A DNA stretch of 64,000 bases from Chryseobacterium sp. H1D6B (GCF_029892445.1 NZ_JARXVJ010000001.1:1178001-1242000), one strand, 5' to 3'. Counted from the stretch's first letter, positions 30,293 through 40,015 are shown. Notes: generated by a model from the letters alone, not told the origin. Made by a program: numbers and translations.

Positions 30293-31078
30293 TTATAAAT
30301 CCTCTGCTTCTGCAAGAAGTTCTACAATATCTTTAACTTCTACTTCCGTATTTTTATTAAAATGTTTTACCCCGTCCGTCATCATTGTATTACAGAACGG
30401 ACATCCTGTTGCAATAATTTTAGGTTCAAAAGATAAAGCTTCTTCCGTTCTTTCTACATTAATGTCTTTGTTTCCTTTTTCAGGTTCTTTAAACATCTGT
30501 GCACCTCCGGCTCCGCAGCATAGACCATTCGTCTTGCATCGTTTCATTTCTACCAGTTCGGCATCCAGTTTTTCAAGAAGCATTCTAGGCGCTTCATACT
30601 CATCATTCGCTCTTCCTAAATAACATGGATCATGGAATGTGATTTTCTTTCCTTTAAAAGCACCGCCTTCAATTTTCAACCTTCCTTCTTCCATCAGCTT
30701 TTTAAGGAACTGTGTATGGTGTACTACTTCAAAGTTCCCCCCTAAACTAGGATATTCATTTTTAAGGGTATTAAAACAGTGCGGACAAGCCGTCACAATT
30801 TTCTTCACCTCATAAGCATTAAGAACTTCGATATTCGTAAGCGCCATCATTTGGAAAACAAATTCGTTTCCGGCACGTTTTGCAGGATCTCCAGTACAGC
30901 TTTCTTCTTGTCCTAAAACAGCGAACTCTACTCCTATTTTATTAAGTATCTTACAAAATGCTTTAGTAATCTTTTTTGCACGGTCGTCAAAACTTCCGGC
31001 ACAGCCCACCCAAAACAAAACTTCCGGTGATTTACCTTCGGCAGCATATTCTGCCATTGTTTTTATATTGAAATCCAT
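30293..31078 (-). CDS. Heterodisulfide-reductase-like CCG-domain Fe-S protein
   Basis: The 261-residue protein has two cysteine-rich CCG domains. Motifs are WVGCAGSFDDR, TACPHCFNTLKNEYP, HDPCYLGRANDEY, LCCGAGGAQMFKE and TGCPFCNTMM. These bind an Fe-S cluster in HdrB/GlpC/LutA relatives. It follows the membrane ferredoxin-like gene by 49 bases. The pair looks like a split HdrD/GlpC-type quinone-linked electron-transfer complex. The physiological substrate is unknown. Confidence 0.9.
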   Translation of the reverse strand: MDFNIKTMAEYAAEGKSPEVLFWVGCAGSFDDRAKKITKAFCKILNKIGVEFAVLGQEESCTGDPAKRAGNEFVFQMMALTNIEVLNAYEVKKIVTACPHCFNTLKNEYPSLGGNFEVVHHTQFLKKLMEEGRLKIEGGAFKGKKITFHDPCYLGRANDEYEAPRMLLEKLDAELVEMKRCKTNGLCCGAGGAQMFKEPEKGNKDINVERTEEALSFEPKIIATGCPFCNTMMTDGVKHFNKNTEVEVKDIVELLAEAEDL

Positions 31079-31127
31079 TTTAATTTAGCAATTTTCAAAT
31101 TTACCAATGTCCCAATTGTTACATTAA

Positions 31128-32456
31128 TTAGTCATTCGCCCAGTTCAGACGATCAGCTTGATTGTACTGCCAAGGAGCTGCGTTATTTTCTACATTCGTC
31201 ATCATCAGATTCAATTCCTGAGGCGCGGCAGACTGTTCCATGACTAAGAATCTTCTCATTTCGAAAATAATAGAAAGCGGGTCCAGTAATATTGGACAGG
31301 CTTCTGTACAGGCATTACATGTGGTACATGCCCAAAGCTCTTCTTTGGTGACATAATCATTCAGTAATTTCTTACCGTCATCAACAAATTTTCCGTTCTT
31401 ATCGATATTTCTTCCTACTTCTTCCAGACGGTCTCTAGTCTTCATAAGAATTAATCTAGGAGAAAGCTTTTTTCCAGTAATATTGGCAGGACATACCGAA
31501 GTACATCTTCCGCATTCAGTGCAAGAATACGCATTCAACAGCTGCACTTGATTTAAATCAAATACATCTTCTGCTCCAAATTTTGATGGAACATCAGCTT
31601 CTGCTCCTTCTGCCGGTGCGGCGTAAGGATCTGCATTAGGATCCATCATCAATTTAATCTCTTTCGTTACAGATTCTAAATTGTTGAATTTTCCTTTTTT
31701 ATTTAAGTTCGCAAACCAAGTGCTTGGAAATGCTAAAATAATATGCAGATGTTTAGAATAATAAAGGTAGTTCATGAAGAATAAAATTCCTGCAAAATGA
31801 AACCACCAAGCCGCTTTTTCTGTAAAAAACAAAACACTGTCACTAAAATTATTAAATATCGGTGCTAAAAATGTTGAGCTTATTGGAAAACTGCCGTGTT
31901 CAGGCAGAAGCCCTCGCTGCTGTAAAACCCAGTCTGCCGTATTCATTTTAAAGAAAGCCATCATTAGGGCAAATTCTATAATAAGAATCCAGTTAGCATC
32001 ATGTTTCGGCCATCCGAAAAGTTCTTTCATCGTTAATCTCTTAACTCCGTAAAAGTTTCTTCGGATAAAGAATACAACAACACCAATGATTACAAGAAGT
32101 GCCAAAATTTCTAAAGTGGCAGTGAAAAAATTATAAAAGCTGTGTCCAAAAATAGAAGATAGAAAACGGTGTGTTCCGAATATCCCATCAACAATTATTT
32201 CGACAAGCTCAATATTAATAATTACAAAACCTACGTAAACAAAAAGGTGTAAAATTCCTGCAACAGGACGTTTTACCATTTTGCTCTGTCCCATTGCCAC
32301 GCGTGCCATGGTTTCCCATCGTTCTGCTTTATGATCGCTTCGATTAATCTCACGTCCTAATCGAATATTTCTATAAATTTTCGAAAGGCTTTTTGCAAAC
32401 AGCCCAAAACCTGCAACTAATAAAATCAGAAAAATTATATTATCGATATATTGCAT
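31128..32456 (-). CDS. Membrane-bound Fe-S oxidoreductase (HdrC/NarI-like fusion)
   Basis: The 442-residue protein has about five membrane helices in its first 250 residues. A dicluster ferredoxin domain follows, with CTECGRCTSVCP and CTTCNACTEACP (about 325-395). The membrane half probably binds heme or quinone. It sits directly upstream of the CCG-domain gene, which supplies the likely catalytic subunit, and starts 6 bases after the MlaD-like gene ends. Confidence 0.9.
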   Translation of the reverse strand: MQYIDNIIFLILLVAGFGLFAKSLSKIYRNIRLGREINRSDHKAERWETMARVAMGQSKMVKRPVAGILHLFVYVGFVIINIELVEIIVDGIFGTHRFLSSIFGHSFYNFFTATLEILALLVIIGVVVFFIRRNFYGVKRLTMKELFGWPKHDANWILIIEFALMMAFFKMNTADWVLQQRGLLPEHGSFPISSTFLAPIFNNFSDSVLFFTEKAAWWFHFAGILFFMNYLYYSKHLHIILAFPSTWFANLNKKGKFNNLESVTKEIKLMMDPNADPYAAPAEGAEADVPSKFGAEDVFDLNQVQLLNAYSCTECGRCTSVCPANITGKKLSPRLILMKTRDRLEEVGRNIDKNGKFVDDGKKLLNDYVTKEELWACTTCNACTEACPILLDPLSIIFEMRRFLVMEQSAAPQELNLMMTNVENNAAPWQYNQADRLNWAND

Positions 32457-32462
32457 AAGGGT

Positions 32463-33416
32463 TTACTTTTCTTTATTGTTTTTACCAAAAACAGAGAAGT
32501 TGATGTATCTCTTCGGATTAGCTTTCATGTCTTCAATCAGAGAATTCAGGTTGGTAGACGCCGAGTTCAAATTGTTATAAAGCTGATCATCTTTCATCAG
32601 CTTGCCTAAGCTCCCTTGTCCTTGATCCACTCCTTCAATAACACTGTTTAGTTTTCCTACTGTAGCATCTAAATTAGCAATCGTTGCATTAAGTTTCTTA
32701 GTATCTATGCTTTCTGCTAAATTTCCGTATTTATCTAAAGTAACTTTTCCTGTCTGCATGGTAAGACTTGCATCATCTAATACTTTTTGAAGTTTAGGAT
32801 CGTTGTGGCCTACCAAAGTGTTTACATTTCCGGCAGTCGTCTGAAGTGCTCCTACCGTCTTATTAAGATTGATAAGCAGTGCTTTAATTTCAGCTCTATT
32901 CGCTCCGTCTACAAGTTGGTTGGCATTCGCCATTAGAGAGTCTACACGATGCAGCACTGTCTGCACCTGATCTTTTACAGGCCCTACTTGAGAAGAAAGG
33001 CTGTTCATCATAGACAGCTTGTAAGCTCCTTTTAAGGTATCTCCGTCTTTGGCGGTCGCGCCTCCATACACAAGATTAACTCTCATTTCTTTACCGGACA
33101 TCAGCCCGGGTTCGAAAATTTCAAGATTTGAATTTTTTGAAAATTCAAAATTATTATCTACAGTAATTTTTACAACAAAATGTATTTTACCATCTTTTGA
33201 TGTCTTAGGGATAATCTTATCAACCTGCCCCACCTTTAATCCGTTAATAGAAACAGGAGAAGACTGAGTAAGCCCTTCCACATTATCATATTTTGCGTAA
33301 AATATATTATCGGTAGTAAAAAGGCTTCTGCCTTTCATAAATTGAAATAATAACACAAAGCCTACAACGGCCAAAAGTGCTATAACACCAGCTTTTAATT
33401 CTTTACTGAACTTCAC
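32463..33416 (-). CDS. mlaD: MlaD/MCE-domain lipid-transport protein
   Basis: The 317-residue protein has an N-terminal membrane anchor (about 9-27), one MCE domain (about 38-115, with GLTQSSPVSINGLKVGQV) and a long helical C-terminal part rich in Asn, Leu and Thr. It binds phospholipids in the periplasm as part of an Mla-type transporter. Its permease and ATPase are encoded about 16.5 kb away at 49.9-51.5 kb. Confidence 0.92.
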   Translation of the reverse strand: MKFSKELKAGVIALLAVVGFVLLFQFMKGRSLFTTDNIFYAKYDNVEGLTQSSPVSINGLKVGQVDKIIPKTSKDGKIHFVVKITVDNNFEFSKNSNLEIFEPGLMSGKEMRVNLVYGGATAKDGDTLKGAYKLSMMNSLSSQVGPVKDQVQTVLHRVDSLMANANQLVDGANRAEIKALLINLNKTVGALQTTAGNVNTLVGHNDPKLQKVLDDASLTMQTGKVTLDKYGNLAESIDTKKLNATIANLDATVGKLNSVIEGVDQGQGSLGKLMKDDQLYNNLNSASTNLNSLIEDMKANPKRYINFSVFGKNNKEK

Positions 33417-33489
33417 TTGCTAAATTTTTTCTAATGAGCAAATATAACACATTTTAAATTAATCTTTTTCGTTATTGCTCTGCGTTAAA

Positions 33490-33518
33490 TACAAAAAAGC
33501 GGCAAAAATTTGCCGCTT
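33490..33518 (-). terminator. Terminator after the PpiD-like gene
   Basis: AAGCGGCAAA and TTTGCCGCTT form a 10-bp stem, followed on the minus strand by a T-run. Confidence 0.85.
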
Positions 33519-33542
33519 CTATATAAATACTTTTTAATTGTA

Positions 33543-35696
33543 TTATTGTTGCTGATTTCCTAGCTTATTCCAGATTTCAATTCTATAATCATCGATTTTA
33601 GCATTGTCCTGTAAACTTTTTAACCAAGCCTGCCCAAACATACCAGAATTTCTCTGTGTCATAGATTCTGTAAACTGCTTAAGATCTCCAGGCTGTTTAT
33701 TTGTAGTTTCAGACTTTTTCACTAGAACATAAACTCCTGTTCCTCCTTCTACAGGGTTAGAAAGTTTACCCTTAGCAACTCCGAATGCAGCACCAGCTAC
33801 TTTTGGTTCCATTGCTCCAGCTACTGACGGGTTCAATAGATTAACCTGTGCAGACTGTTTTGAAGCAGCAAACATCTTAGCAACCTGATCCAGGCTGGAT
33901 GCCTTAGCCGCTGTAATTTTGTCAGAAATTTGTTTTGCAGCTAATTTATTTTGAACTACTACTTCAATCTGATCTCTTACAGATTCTGGATCAGCAAGTC
34001 CTTTTTCCTGCTTACCATTCAAGTATACTACAATTTTATCTCCAGTTCCTTCTACTGTAAAGAATTCTGTATCTCCTTTAGATCTTTTCTTATCGAAAGC
34101 CCAAGCAAGAATTTCAACATCTTTATCAGTTCCTAAACCTTGCAGCTGGCCATCAAATCTTTTAGCCGCTTTAGGATTAGAGAATTTATAATTTCCTTTT
34201 TTAGCAATGTTCACAAAATCATTGAAAGATTTCCCTTGAACCTGCTGAATGAATTTTCTGGCTTTTTTATCAACCTCAGCTTCTGTAATATCAGAAGGTT
34301 TAACAGCTTTTACTAAATTAGCAACTTTGTAACCTAGCGCTCCTGCTTTTTTATCTTCAACATTGATGATATGATATCCAAATTGAGTTTCCACCACACC
34401 TGTAGCTCCTTTAGGGTTTTTAGCTAAGAAAGCTAAGAATTCAGGAACGAATGGGGTTTCTGGAGTAGTCCATCCTAAGCTTCCGCCTTGTGCAGCAGAA
34501 CTTGGGTCATTAGATAATTTAAGGAAATCTGTAAATTTACCAGGATTAGCTTTTACAATAGCCCCAATAGAGTCAGCTAATTTTTTAGCCTGTTCTTTAG
34601 ATCTTGATACTCCTTCTCCTGCAGGACTTCCTTTGAATGCAATAAGAATATGTCTAGATAATGTAGAATCTGAAGTCTTTTTATCCAAGAGCTTAGATAC
34701 TACATAAAAATTCTGTTCTTTATAAGGTCCAAAAGTTTGTCCTACTGCAGCAGTAGCAATTTGTGACTGCAGAGTCTGCGGCAATTGGTTTGCACTTAGA
34801 TATTTATTATTAAAAGGCATATCAGAATTTACAGCAACGAACATAGAATCGCTGGTTGTATTTTGAAAATTCTCTTTACCCCCGCTTGCATCTGTTCCTC
34901 CAGAGAATAATTTTGTAATTTCTTTCTGAGCCGCTGCATCATCTGCTGCGCTTGGCTGCGAAGGAAAATAAGCAATCCCTATATTTCTGCTTGGCTCTGT
35001 TTTAAACATTACAGGACGCTGCTTAATATAGTTAGCCAGATCTTCTGTGGTAACTTTTATTTTATTTTTTTGAAGATAAGCAGCATAATCAACTTTCACA
35101 AAGTCGATATCAGCCAGCTGATCTCTTTGTCTCATCAGTTCTTCCGCTTCTTTCTTACCGGTAGTAACTCCTGTAGAAATATTTGTAAACACCTGTCTTG
35201 CCATCAATCTGTATTCAACAGACTTTCTGGTTTTCAGCCATTGGTTATAACCTTCCGGGCTGGTGTTTTTCAATTCTTCAATTTGTTTCTTAAGCTCCTG
35301 AGTTTTAAAATTACCTTTCTCGTCGAAGAACTGTTTGTTTTGAGCAAACATCTGATCATACTGAATTTGATTCCAGAAATAATCTTCCGTCATTTCAAAG
35401 CCCATCTTTTCGAATTGCTGTTTGATTAGCTTTGATTGTACCAGCAACTGCCAAGCCTGTTCTTCAAGACCATTCTTTGGCTGGCCTTGTTGTTCAGCCT
35501 GTTGCTGCAGTACGAAAAGCTGATCATTAAACTCTTCACGGGTAATTTTCTCACCATTCACTTTCCCTAAAACATCAGGATTTTTACCAAAAACCTTATC
35601 AATACTATCGGGGTTTACAAGGAACGCTAAAAGCGCCAATGCTATAACTCCCATCAAAAGCCAAGGTCTGTTCCTAATCTGTCCTAAAATTGCCAT
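33543..35696 (-). CDS. PpiD/SurA-like periplasmic peptidyl-prolyl isomerase
   Basis: The 717-residue protein has one N-terminal membrane helix (about 11-28) and a SurA-N-like chaperone domain (about 35-240). A parvulin rotamase domain follows around SRHILIAFKGSPAG, QGGSLGWTTPE and TQFGYHIINVEDK, then another long C-terminal chaperone-like region. It is a membrane-anchored foldase facing the periplasm. Length (about 700) and order match Bacteroidota PpiD. TATTTTCG at 35732-35725 is a possible -7 element. Confidence 0.95.
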   Translation of the reverse strand: MAILGQIRNRPWLLMGVIALALLAFLVNPDSIDKVFGKNPDVLGKVNGEKITREEFNDQLFVLQQQAEQQGQPKNGLEEQAWQLLVQSKLIKQQFEKMGFEMTEDYFWNQIQYDQMFAQNKQFFDEKGNFKTQELKKQIEELKNTSPEGYNQWLKTRKSVEYRLMARQVFTNISTGVTTGKKEAEELMRQRDQLADIDFVKVDYAAYLQKNKIKVTTEDLANYIKQRPVMFKTEPSRNIGIAYFPSQPSAADDAAAQKEITKLFSGGTDASGGKENFQNTTSDSMFVAVNSDMPFNNKYLSANQLPQTLQSQIATAAVGQTFGPYKEQNFYVVSKLLDKKTSDSTLSRHILIAFKGSPAGEGVSRSKEQAKKLADSIGAIVKANPGKFTDFLKLSNDPSSAAQGGSLGWTTPETPFVPEFLAFLAKNPKGATGVVETQFGYHIINVEDKKAGALGYKVANLVKAVKPSDITEAEVDKKARKFIQQVQGKSFNDFVNIAKKGNYKFSNPKAAKRFDGQLQGLGTDKDVEILAWAFDKKRSKGDTEFFTVEGTGDKIVVYLNGKQEKGLADPESVRDQIEVVVQNKLAAKQISDKITAAKASSLDQVAKMFAASKQSAQVNLLNPSVAGAMEPKVAGAAFGVAKGKLSNPVEGGTGVYVLVKKSETTNKQPGDLKQFTESMTQRNSGMFGQAWLKSLQDNAKIDDYRIEIWNKLGNQQQ

Positions 35697-35866
35697 TTTA
35701 TAAATTATAGTTTTTTATAGTCTGCGAAAATACACATTTTTAAGAAATTACAGAAATTTGAAGCCTTTTTTTAATTTTTAAAATTCAAATATCAAGAAAA
35801 AGGAAATTTTGACCGTATTTTTTGCTAAAAAACAAATGGCATAAGTATTGTGCAAACTAGGGCAAA

Positions 35867-35943
35867 ACCATATACTAAGCCCTTTCTAGGTATATGGTGA
35901 AATATCACTTTAACGATTTAAAACGTAAATGACAATTTGTCAT
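35867..35943 (+). promoter_or_regulatory. Three inverted repeats upstream of lon
   Basis: ACCATATAC/GTATATGGT (35867-35875 and 35890-35898, 14-base loop) is followed by GTGA-AATA-TCAC (35897-35908) and by ATGACAATTTGTCAT (35929-35943). The last ends 10 bases before the lon ATG. They could be operators for a stress regulator or RNA structures in the leader. No standard TAnnTTTG box was found here. Confidence 0.5.
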
Positions 35944-35953
35944 TCGATTAATT

Positions 35954-38359
35954 ATGATAGAATTTGAAGATATTAGTTTAGAGGAGATGATAAGCGATGG
36001 ATTTGATATTGTAGCTGAAGAAATCAATCTTTCCGATCTTTCCGAAACAGATAAAAATTCCGAACAGAAAATATTCCCTATACTTCCTGTAAGAAATATG
36101 GTGATGTTCCCGAATGTTGTAATTCCTATTACTGCAGGGAGAAAAGCATCAATACAGCTTCTTGAAGAGGCACAGAAAAATGGAGATCTGATAGGTATTG
36201 TAAGCCAGAAAAACTCTGAATTAGAACAGCCGTTAGAAAAAGATCTTTATCAAACAGGTACTTTAGCCAAAATCATTAAAATAATAAAACTTCCAGAAGG
36301 TAACATTACAGCGATTACTAAAGGATTTCATAGGTTTAAGGTTAAAAGATTTATTGAAACTAAACCTTATTTTAAGGCTGAAATTTCTAAATTAAAGGAT
36401 ACAAAGCCAAAAAACAATGAAGAATATGAAGCATTATTAGAAAATGTAAAAGATTTAGCCCTGAAAATAATTGAGCTTGATCCCAACATTCCTAATGCAG
36501 CCAATTTCGCCATTAAAAATATCAACAATAATGATGATCTATTAAATTTCATCTGCACAAATGCCAACTTCCCTTCTGTAGAAAAGCAAAAACTACTGGA
36601 AGAAAAAAATGTAATGGAAAGAGCCAATAAGTGCTATGAAATGATGCATGGAGATTTCAGAAAACTGGAGTTAAGAAATCAGATTCATCAGAAAACATCA
36701 AAGGATCTTGACAAACAGCAAAGAGAATATTTTCTGAACCAGCAGATCAGAACCATCCAAGATGAGTTAGGAGGAGGCCCCGACAGTGATATTGAAGACC
36801 TTATCGCTAAAGGAAAAAGCAAAAAATGGAAACCTGAAGTTGAAGAACATTTCCAAAAGGAAATCAACCGGCTGCAGCGTCAAAATCCAAACTCTCCAGA
36901 TTATAATGTTCAGAGAAATTATTTAGATTTCTTTACAGAACTTCCCTGGGAAACATTCACCAAAGATACTTTTGATATTGAAAAAGCTGAAAAAGTTTTA
37001 GATAAAGCTCATTTTGGTTTAGAAGACATCAAAAAAAGAATTTTGGAACACATGGCTGTTTTAAAATTGAAAAACAACATGAAATCTCCAATTTTGTTAT
37101 TAGTGGGGCCTCCGGGAGTCGGAAAGACCTCTTTGGGAAAATCTGTTGCTGATGCATTGGGCAGAAAATACATACGTGTTTCTTTAGGCGGACTTCATGA
37201 CGAAAGCGAGATCAGAGGACATAGAAAAACATATATCGGAGCAATGGCAGGAAGAATTCTGCAGTCCATCAAAAAGGCAGGAACTTCAAATCCTGTTATT
37301 GTTTTAGATGAGATCGATAAGGTAGGAAAAGGCATGCATGGAGACCCAAGTTCAGCTCTTTTGGAAGTTCTTGACCCTGAACAGAACAGCTCTTTCTATG
37401 ACAACTTCCTAGAAATGGGATATGACTTATCTAAAGTAATGTTCCTTGCAACCGCAAATTCTCTTTCTACAATACAGACTCCGCTTTTAGATAGAATGGA
37501 AATCATTCAGATTGCAGGATACACTTTAGAGGAAAAAATTGAGATCGCTAAAAGACACCTCATTAAAAAACAGCAGGAAGAAAATGGATTGAACAGCAAA
37601 TCATTTAAACTAGGAAATCCTGAACTTAAACATATTATAGAAGCTCATACTTCAGAAAGCGGTGTAAGAAGTTTAGAAAAAAGAATAGCTTCCATTGCAC
37701 GCTGGGTTGCTTTACAGACTGCTTTAGTGAAAGAATACGACGCTAAAATTTCTGTTGAAAAAGTGGATGAAATTTTAGGGGTTCCAAGACCTAAAAGTTT
37801 ATCAGAACTTACTGATGTTCCCGGTGTTGTAACCGGTCTAGCATGGACTAGTGTGGGCGGAGACATTCTTTTCATCGAAAGCATCATCAGCAACGGAAAA
37901 GGATCTCTTACAATGACCGGGAACCTGGGAACCGTAATGAAAGAATCGGCAACGATTGCTTTAGAGTACATTAAAGCTAAACATGCGGAACTTGGCATAG
38001 ACCAAGAAGATATAGAAAAGAAAAACATCCACGTTCACGTTCCAGAAGGGGCTACTCCAAAAGATGGACCCTCTGCAGGAATCGCAATGCTGACCTCTAT
38101 GGTTTCTACTTTTAAAAATAAAAAAGTAAGACCTCATCTGGCAATGACCGGTGAAATTACTCTTAGAGGAAAGGTACTTCCGGTAGGCGGTATTAAAGAA
38201 AAACTTCTTGCAGCTACAAGAGCAGGCATCAAAGAAGTTATTCTTTGCGAAGCGAACAGAAAAGATGTAGAAGAAATTAAAAAGGATTATTTAAAAAACC
38301 TGAAAGTAAATTATGTCAGCTGGATGAACGAAGTTCTTGAACTAGCTCTTGAGAAATAA
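35954..38359 (+). CDS. lon: ATP-dependent protease Lon (endopeptidase La)
   Basis: The 801-residue protein has an N-terminal LON substrate-binding domain (about 40-240, with LPVRNMVMFPNVVIPI), an AAA+ module with Walker A GPPGVGKTSLGK and Walker B VIVLDEIDKV, and a C-terminal protease domain. The catalytic dyad is S707 (KDGPSAGIAM) and K750 (GGIKEKLLAA). It degrades misfolded and regulatory proteins in the cytoplasm. The gene stands alone, has an upstream region rich in inverted repeats and ends at a strong terminator. Confidence 0.98.
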   Translation: MIEFEDISLEEMISDGFDIVAEEINLSDLSETDKNSEQKIFPILPVRNMVMFPNVVIPITAGRKASIQLLEEAQKNGDLIGIVSQKNSELEQPLEKDLYQTGTLAKIIKIIKLPEGNITAITKGFHRFKVKRFIETKPYFKAEISKLKDTKPKNNEEYEALLENVKDLALKIIELDPNIPNAANFAIKNINNNDDLLNFICTNANFPSVEKQKLLEEKNVMERANKCYEMMHGDFRKLELRNQIHQKTSKDLDKQQREYFLNQQIRTIQDELGGGPDSDIEDLIAKGKSKKWKPEVEEHFQKEINRLQRQNPNSPDYNVQRNYLDFFTELPWETFTKDTFDIEKAEKVLDKAHFGLEDIKKRILEHMAVLKLKNNMKSPILLLVGPPGVGKTSLGKSVADALGRKYIRVSLGGLHDESEIRGHRKTYIGAMAGRILQSIKKAGTSNPVIVLDEIDKVGKGMHGDPSSALLEVLDPEQNSSFYDNFLEMGYDLSKVMFLATANSLSTIQTPLLDRMEIIQIAGYTLEEKIEIAKRHLIKKQQEENGLNSKSFKLGNPELKHIIEAHTSESGVRSLEKRIASIARWVALQTALVKEYDAKISVEKVDEILGVPRPKSLSELTDVPGVVTGLAWTSVGGDILFIESIISNGKGSLTMTGNLGTVMKESATIALEYIKAKHAELGIDQEDIEKKNIHVHVPEGATPKDGPSAGIAMLTSMVSTFKNKKVRPHLAMTGEITLRGKVLPVGGIKEKLLAATRAGIKEVILCEANRKDVEEIKKDYLKNLKVNYVSWMNEVLELALEK

Positions 38360-38384
38360 TTTCAGAATATTCCGCAATAAACTT

Positions 38385-38417
38385 AAAACCTCGCCATTTA
38401 TTGGCGAGGTTTTATTA
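38385..38417 (+). terminator. Terminator of lon
   Basis: AAAACCTCGCCA and TGGCGAGGTTTT form a 12-bp stem with a 5-base loop and a T-rich tail. Confidence 0.85.
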
Positions 38418-38441
38418 CTTTTATACTACAGATTTTGAATT

Positions 38442-39554
38442 ATGAATTTCGTTAAACTTCCTTTTCTTCTTAAACTTACGTTAGTCCTCATTTCCATTAT
38501 AGGACTCGGCTTTCTCATAGAATTAGGACAAAGCATTCTGGCTCCTTTCTTTTTGGCATTCTTAATGGCAATGCTGTTTTTACCATTTTCAACTTTTTTA
38601 GAAAGAAGATTAAGGCTTCCACGCTCGGTTTCTACAATAATCTCTTTGATGGTTATGCTGGTGATATTAGCCGGCCTAATATTTTTCTTTGGATCACAGT
38701 TGTCCAGTTTCAGCAAAGATTTACCCCATTTAAGAATGCAGTTCAATACAGTATTCAACAGTCTTCAAAATTGGGTTTCTGATACTTTTCATGTTAAAAT
38801 CCATGAGCAGCTAGATTATATCGATCAGGGATTAAATAAACTTCTTTCTTCGTCCGGAGTTATTTTAGGATTTACTTTCGGCATTTTTTCTACGGGATTA
38901 GGCTTTCTATTTTTCTTTATTTTGTTTTTCATTTTCATTTTAAATTACAGAAGAATTTTAAACAATTTTATTGTAAATGTTTTTAATGAAAAGCACAAAG
39001 CAAGCGTACAGGAAGTCGTTTCAGAAGTACGGGTCATGACTAAGAAATATATCCTGGGCCTCTGCATTCAAGTAATAATTGTCTCTACGCTTACCTCAAC
39101 AGTTCTTACAATTTTAGGGGTAAAATATGCCATCCTTCTAGGTATTTTAACTGGGCTTCTCAATGTAATTCCTTATTTAGGAATATTTATTTCTCTTTTG
39201 ATCTCATGTTTCATTGCTTTTGCTACATCTTCTCCATCTACATGCATTTACGTAGTGATCGGCTATATTGCAGTACACGTAATAGACGGCAACATTATCC
39301 TGCCTTTTGTAGTAGGATCAAAGGTAAAAATCAATGCGTTGTTTTCATTTATCGGAATTATTTTAGGGGAACATCTTTGGGGAATTTCGGGAATGTTTCT
39401 TTGTATTCCTGCGATTGCTATCATTAAAATAATCTTTGAAAGAGTGGACGGCTTAAAACCCTGGGGGAAATTACTTGGTGAAGAAGAAAGGCCTCACAAA
39501 AAGAAAAAGACTTACAAAATATCAAAGAATATCACTTTAAAAGAAATGGATTAA
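38442..39554 (+). CDS. AI-2E family transporter
   Basis: The 370-residue protein has about eight membrane helices in the pattern of the AI-2E (PerM) family. Conserved parts are FFLAFLMAMLFLPFSTFLERR near the N terminus and GLLNVIPYLGIF, GNIILPFVVGSKVKINALF and EHLWGISGMFLCIPA near the C terminus. The C-terminal tail is basic. Members export quorum signals or act as Na+/H+ antiporters; the substrate cannot be told here. Confidence 0.92.
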   Translation: MNFVKLPFLLKLTLVLISIIGLGFLIELGQSILAPFFLAFLMAMLFLPFSTFLERRLRLPRSVSTIISLMVMLVILAGLIFFFGSQLSSFSKDLPHLRMQFNTVFNSLQNWVSDTFHVKIHEQLDYIDQGLNKLLSSSGVILGFTFGIFSTGLGFLFFFILFFIFILNYRRILNNFIVNVFNEKHKASVQEVVSEVRVMTKKYILGLCIQVIIVSTLTSTVLTILGVKYAILLGILTGLLNVIPYLGIFISLLISCFIAFATSSPSTCIYVVIGYIAVHVIDGNIILPFVVGSKVKINALFSFIGIILGEHLWGISGMFLCIPAIAIIKIIFERVDGLKPWGKLLGEEERPHKKKKTYKISKNITLKEMD

Positions 39555-39568
39555 ATACATCCAAAAGT

Positions 39569-39600
39569 AAAGCCCTCACAATTTGAGGGCTTTTATATTT
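39569..39600. terminator. Bidirectional terminator between the AI-2E gene and the GG-leader peptide
   Basis: AAAGCCCTC and GAGGGCTTT form a 9-bp stem with T-tracts on both sides. It abuts the stop codon of the peptide gene. Confidence 0.8.
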
Positions 39601-39848
39601 TATCCTAGTGCACAAAACGGACTCGTTCCATTTGGGCAAGATTGATCACAAGGGATATAACTTCCACTATCCGGGCAGTATCCTAGGGGATCAGGACCAC
39701 CTCCTCCGGGACCGCCCCCAAGACAAGGATCGCCAGGCGGGATTTTACATGGACAGCCTATCGGACCGATATCACATTGCCCAGGACCTCCGCCCCCATG
39801 AATTTCTTTTAAATCTTGACGATTCAGCTTTTGAAGATTCTTTAACAT
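39600..39848 (-). CDS. GG-leader, cysteine-rich bacteriocin-like peptide
   Basis: The 82-residue protein begins with a leader like those of Bacteroidota double-glycine precursors: a basic start, KLNRQDLKEIHGG with cleavage expected after G18-G19. The core of about 63 residues is rich in Gly and Pro and has eight cysteines (C25, C32, C34, C42, C58, C67, C71, C79), enough for four disulfides or a modified product. No peptidase-containing ABC exporter, modifying enzyme or immunity gene is adjacent. Processing and activity are inferred from the leader only. Confidence 0.8.
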   Translation of the reverse strand: MLKNLQKLNRQDLKEIHGGGGPGQCDIGPIGCPCKIPPGDPCLGGGPGGGGPDPLGYCPDSGSYIPCDQSCPNGTSPFCALG

Positions 39849-39876
39849 ATTTTATTTGTTTAGTTGGTTTGTATAA

Positions 39877-39884
39877 CAAATATA
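39877..39884 (-). promoter_or_regulatory. Candidate -7 element for the GG-leader peptide
   Basis: TATATTTG on the minus strand fits TAnnTTTG and gives a leader of about 23 bases. The -33 region is weak. Confidence 0.4.
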
Positions 39885-39990
39885 TAAAATGAAATTATAT
39901 TAAACAGTCAATTTACCCGCATTAACCAATCATTAACTTATAAATACTTAAAATTAAGTTCAAAAAAGCAAACTAATTACATTTTTATTT

Positions 39991-39998
39991 TAAATTTG
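39991..39998 (+). promoter_or_regulatory. Candidate -7 element for the DoxX gene
   Basis: TAAATTTG fits TAnnTTTG and lies 17 bases before the ATG at 40016. Confidence 0.4.
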
Positions 39999-40015
39999 AT
40001 AAAAATACTTCAATT

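Noticed and set aside
35821-35953. Heat-shock CIRCE element upstream of lon
   Set aside because: The inverted repeats there do not match the CIRCE consensus.
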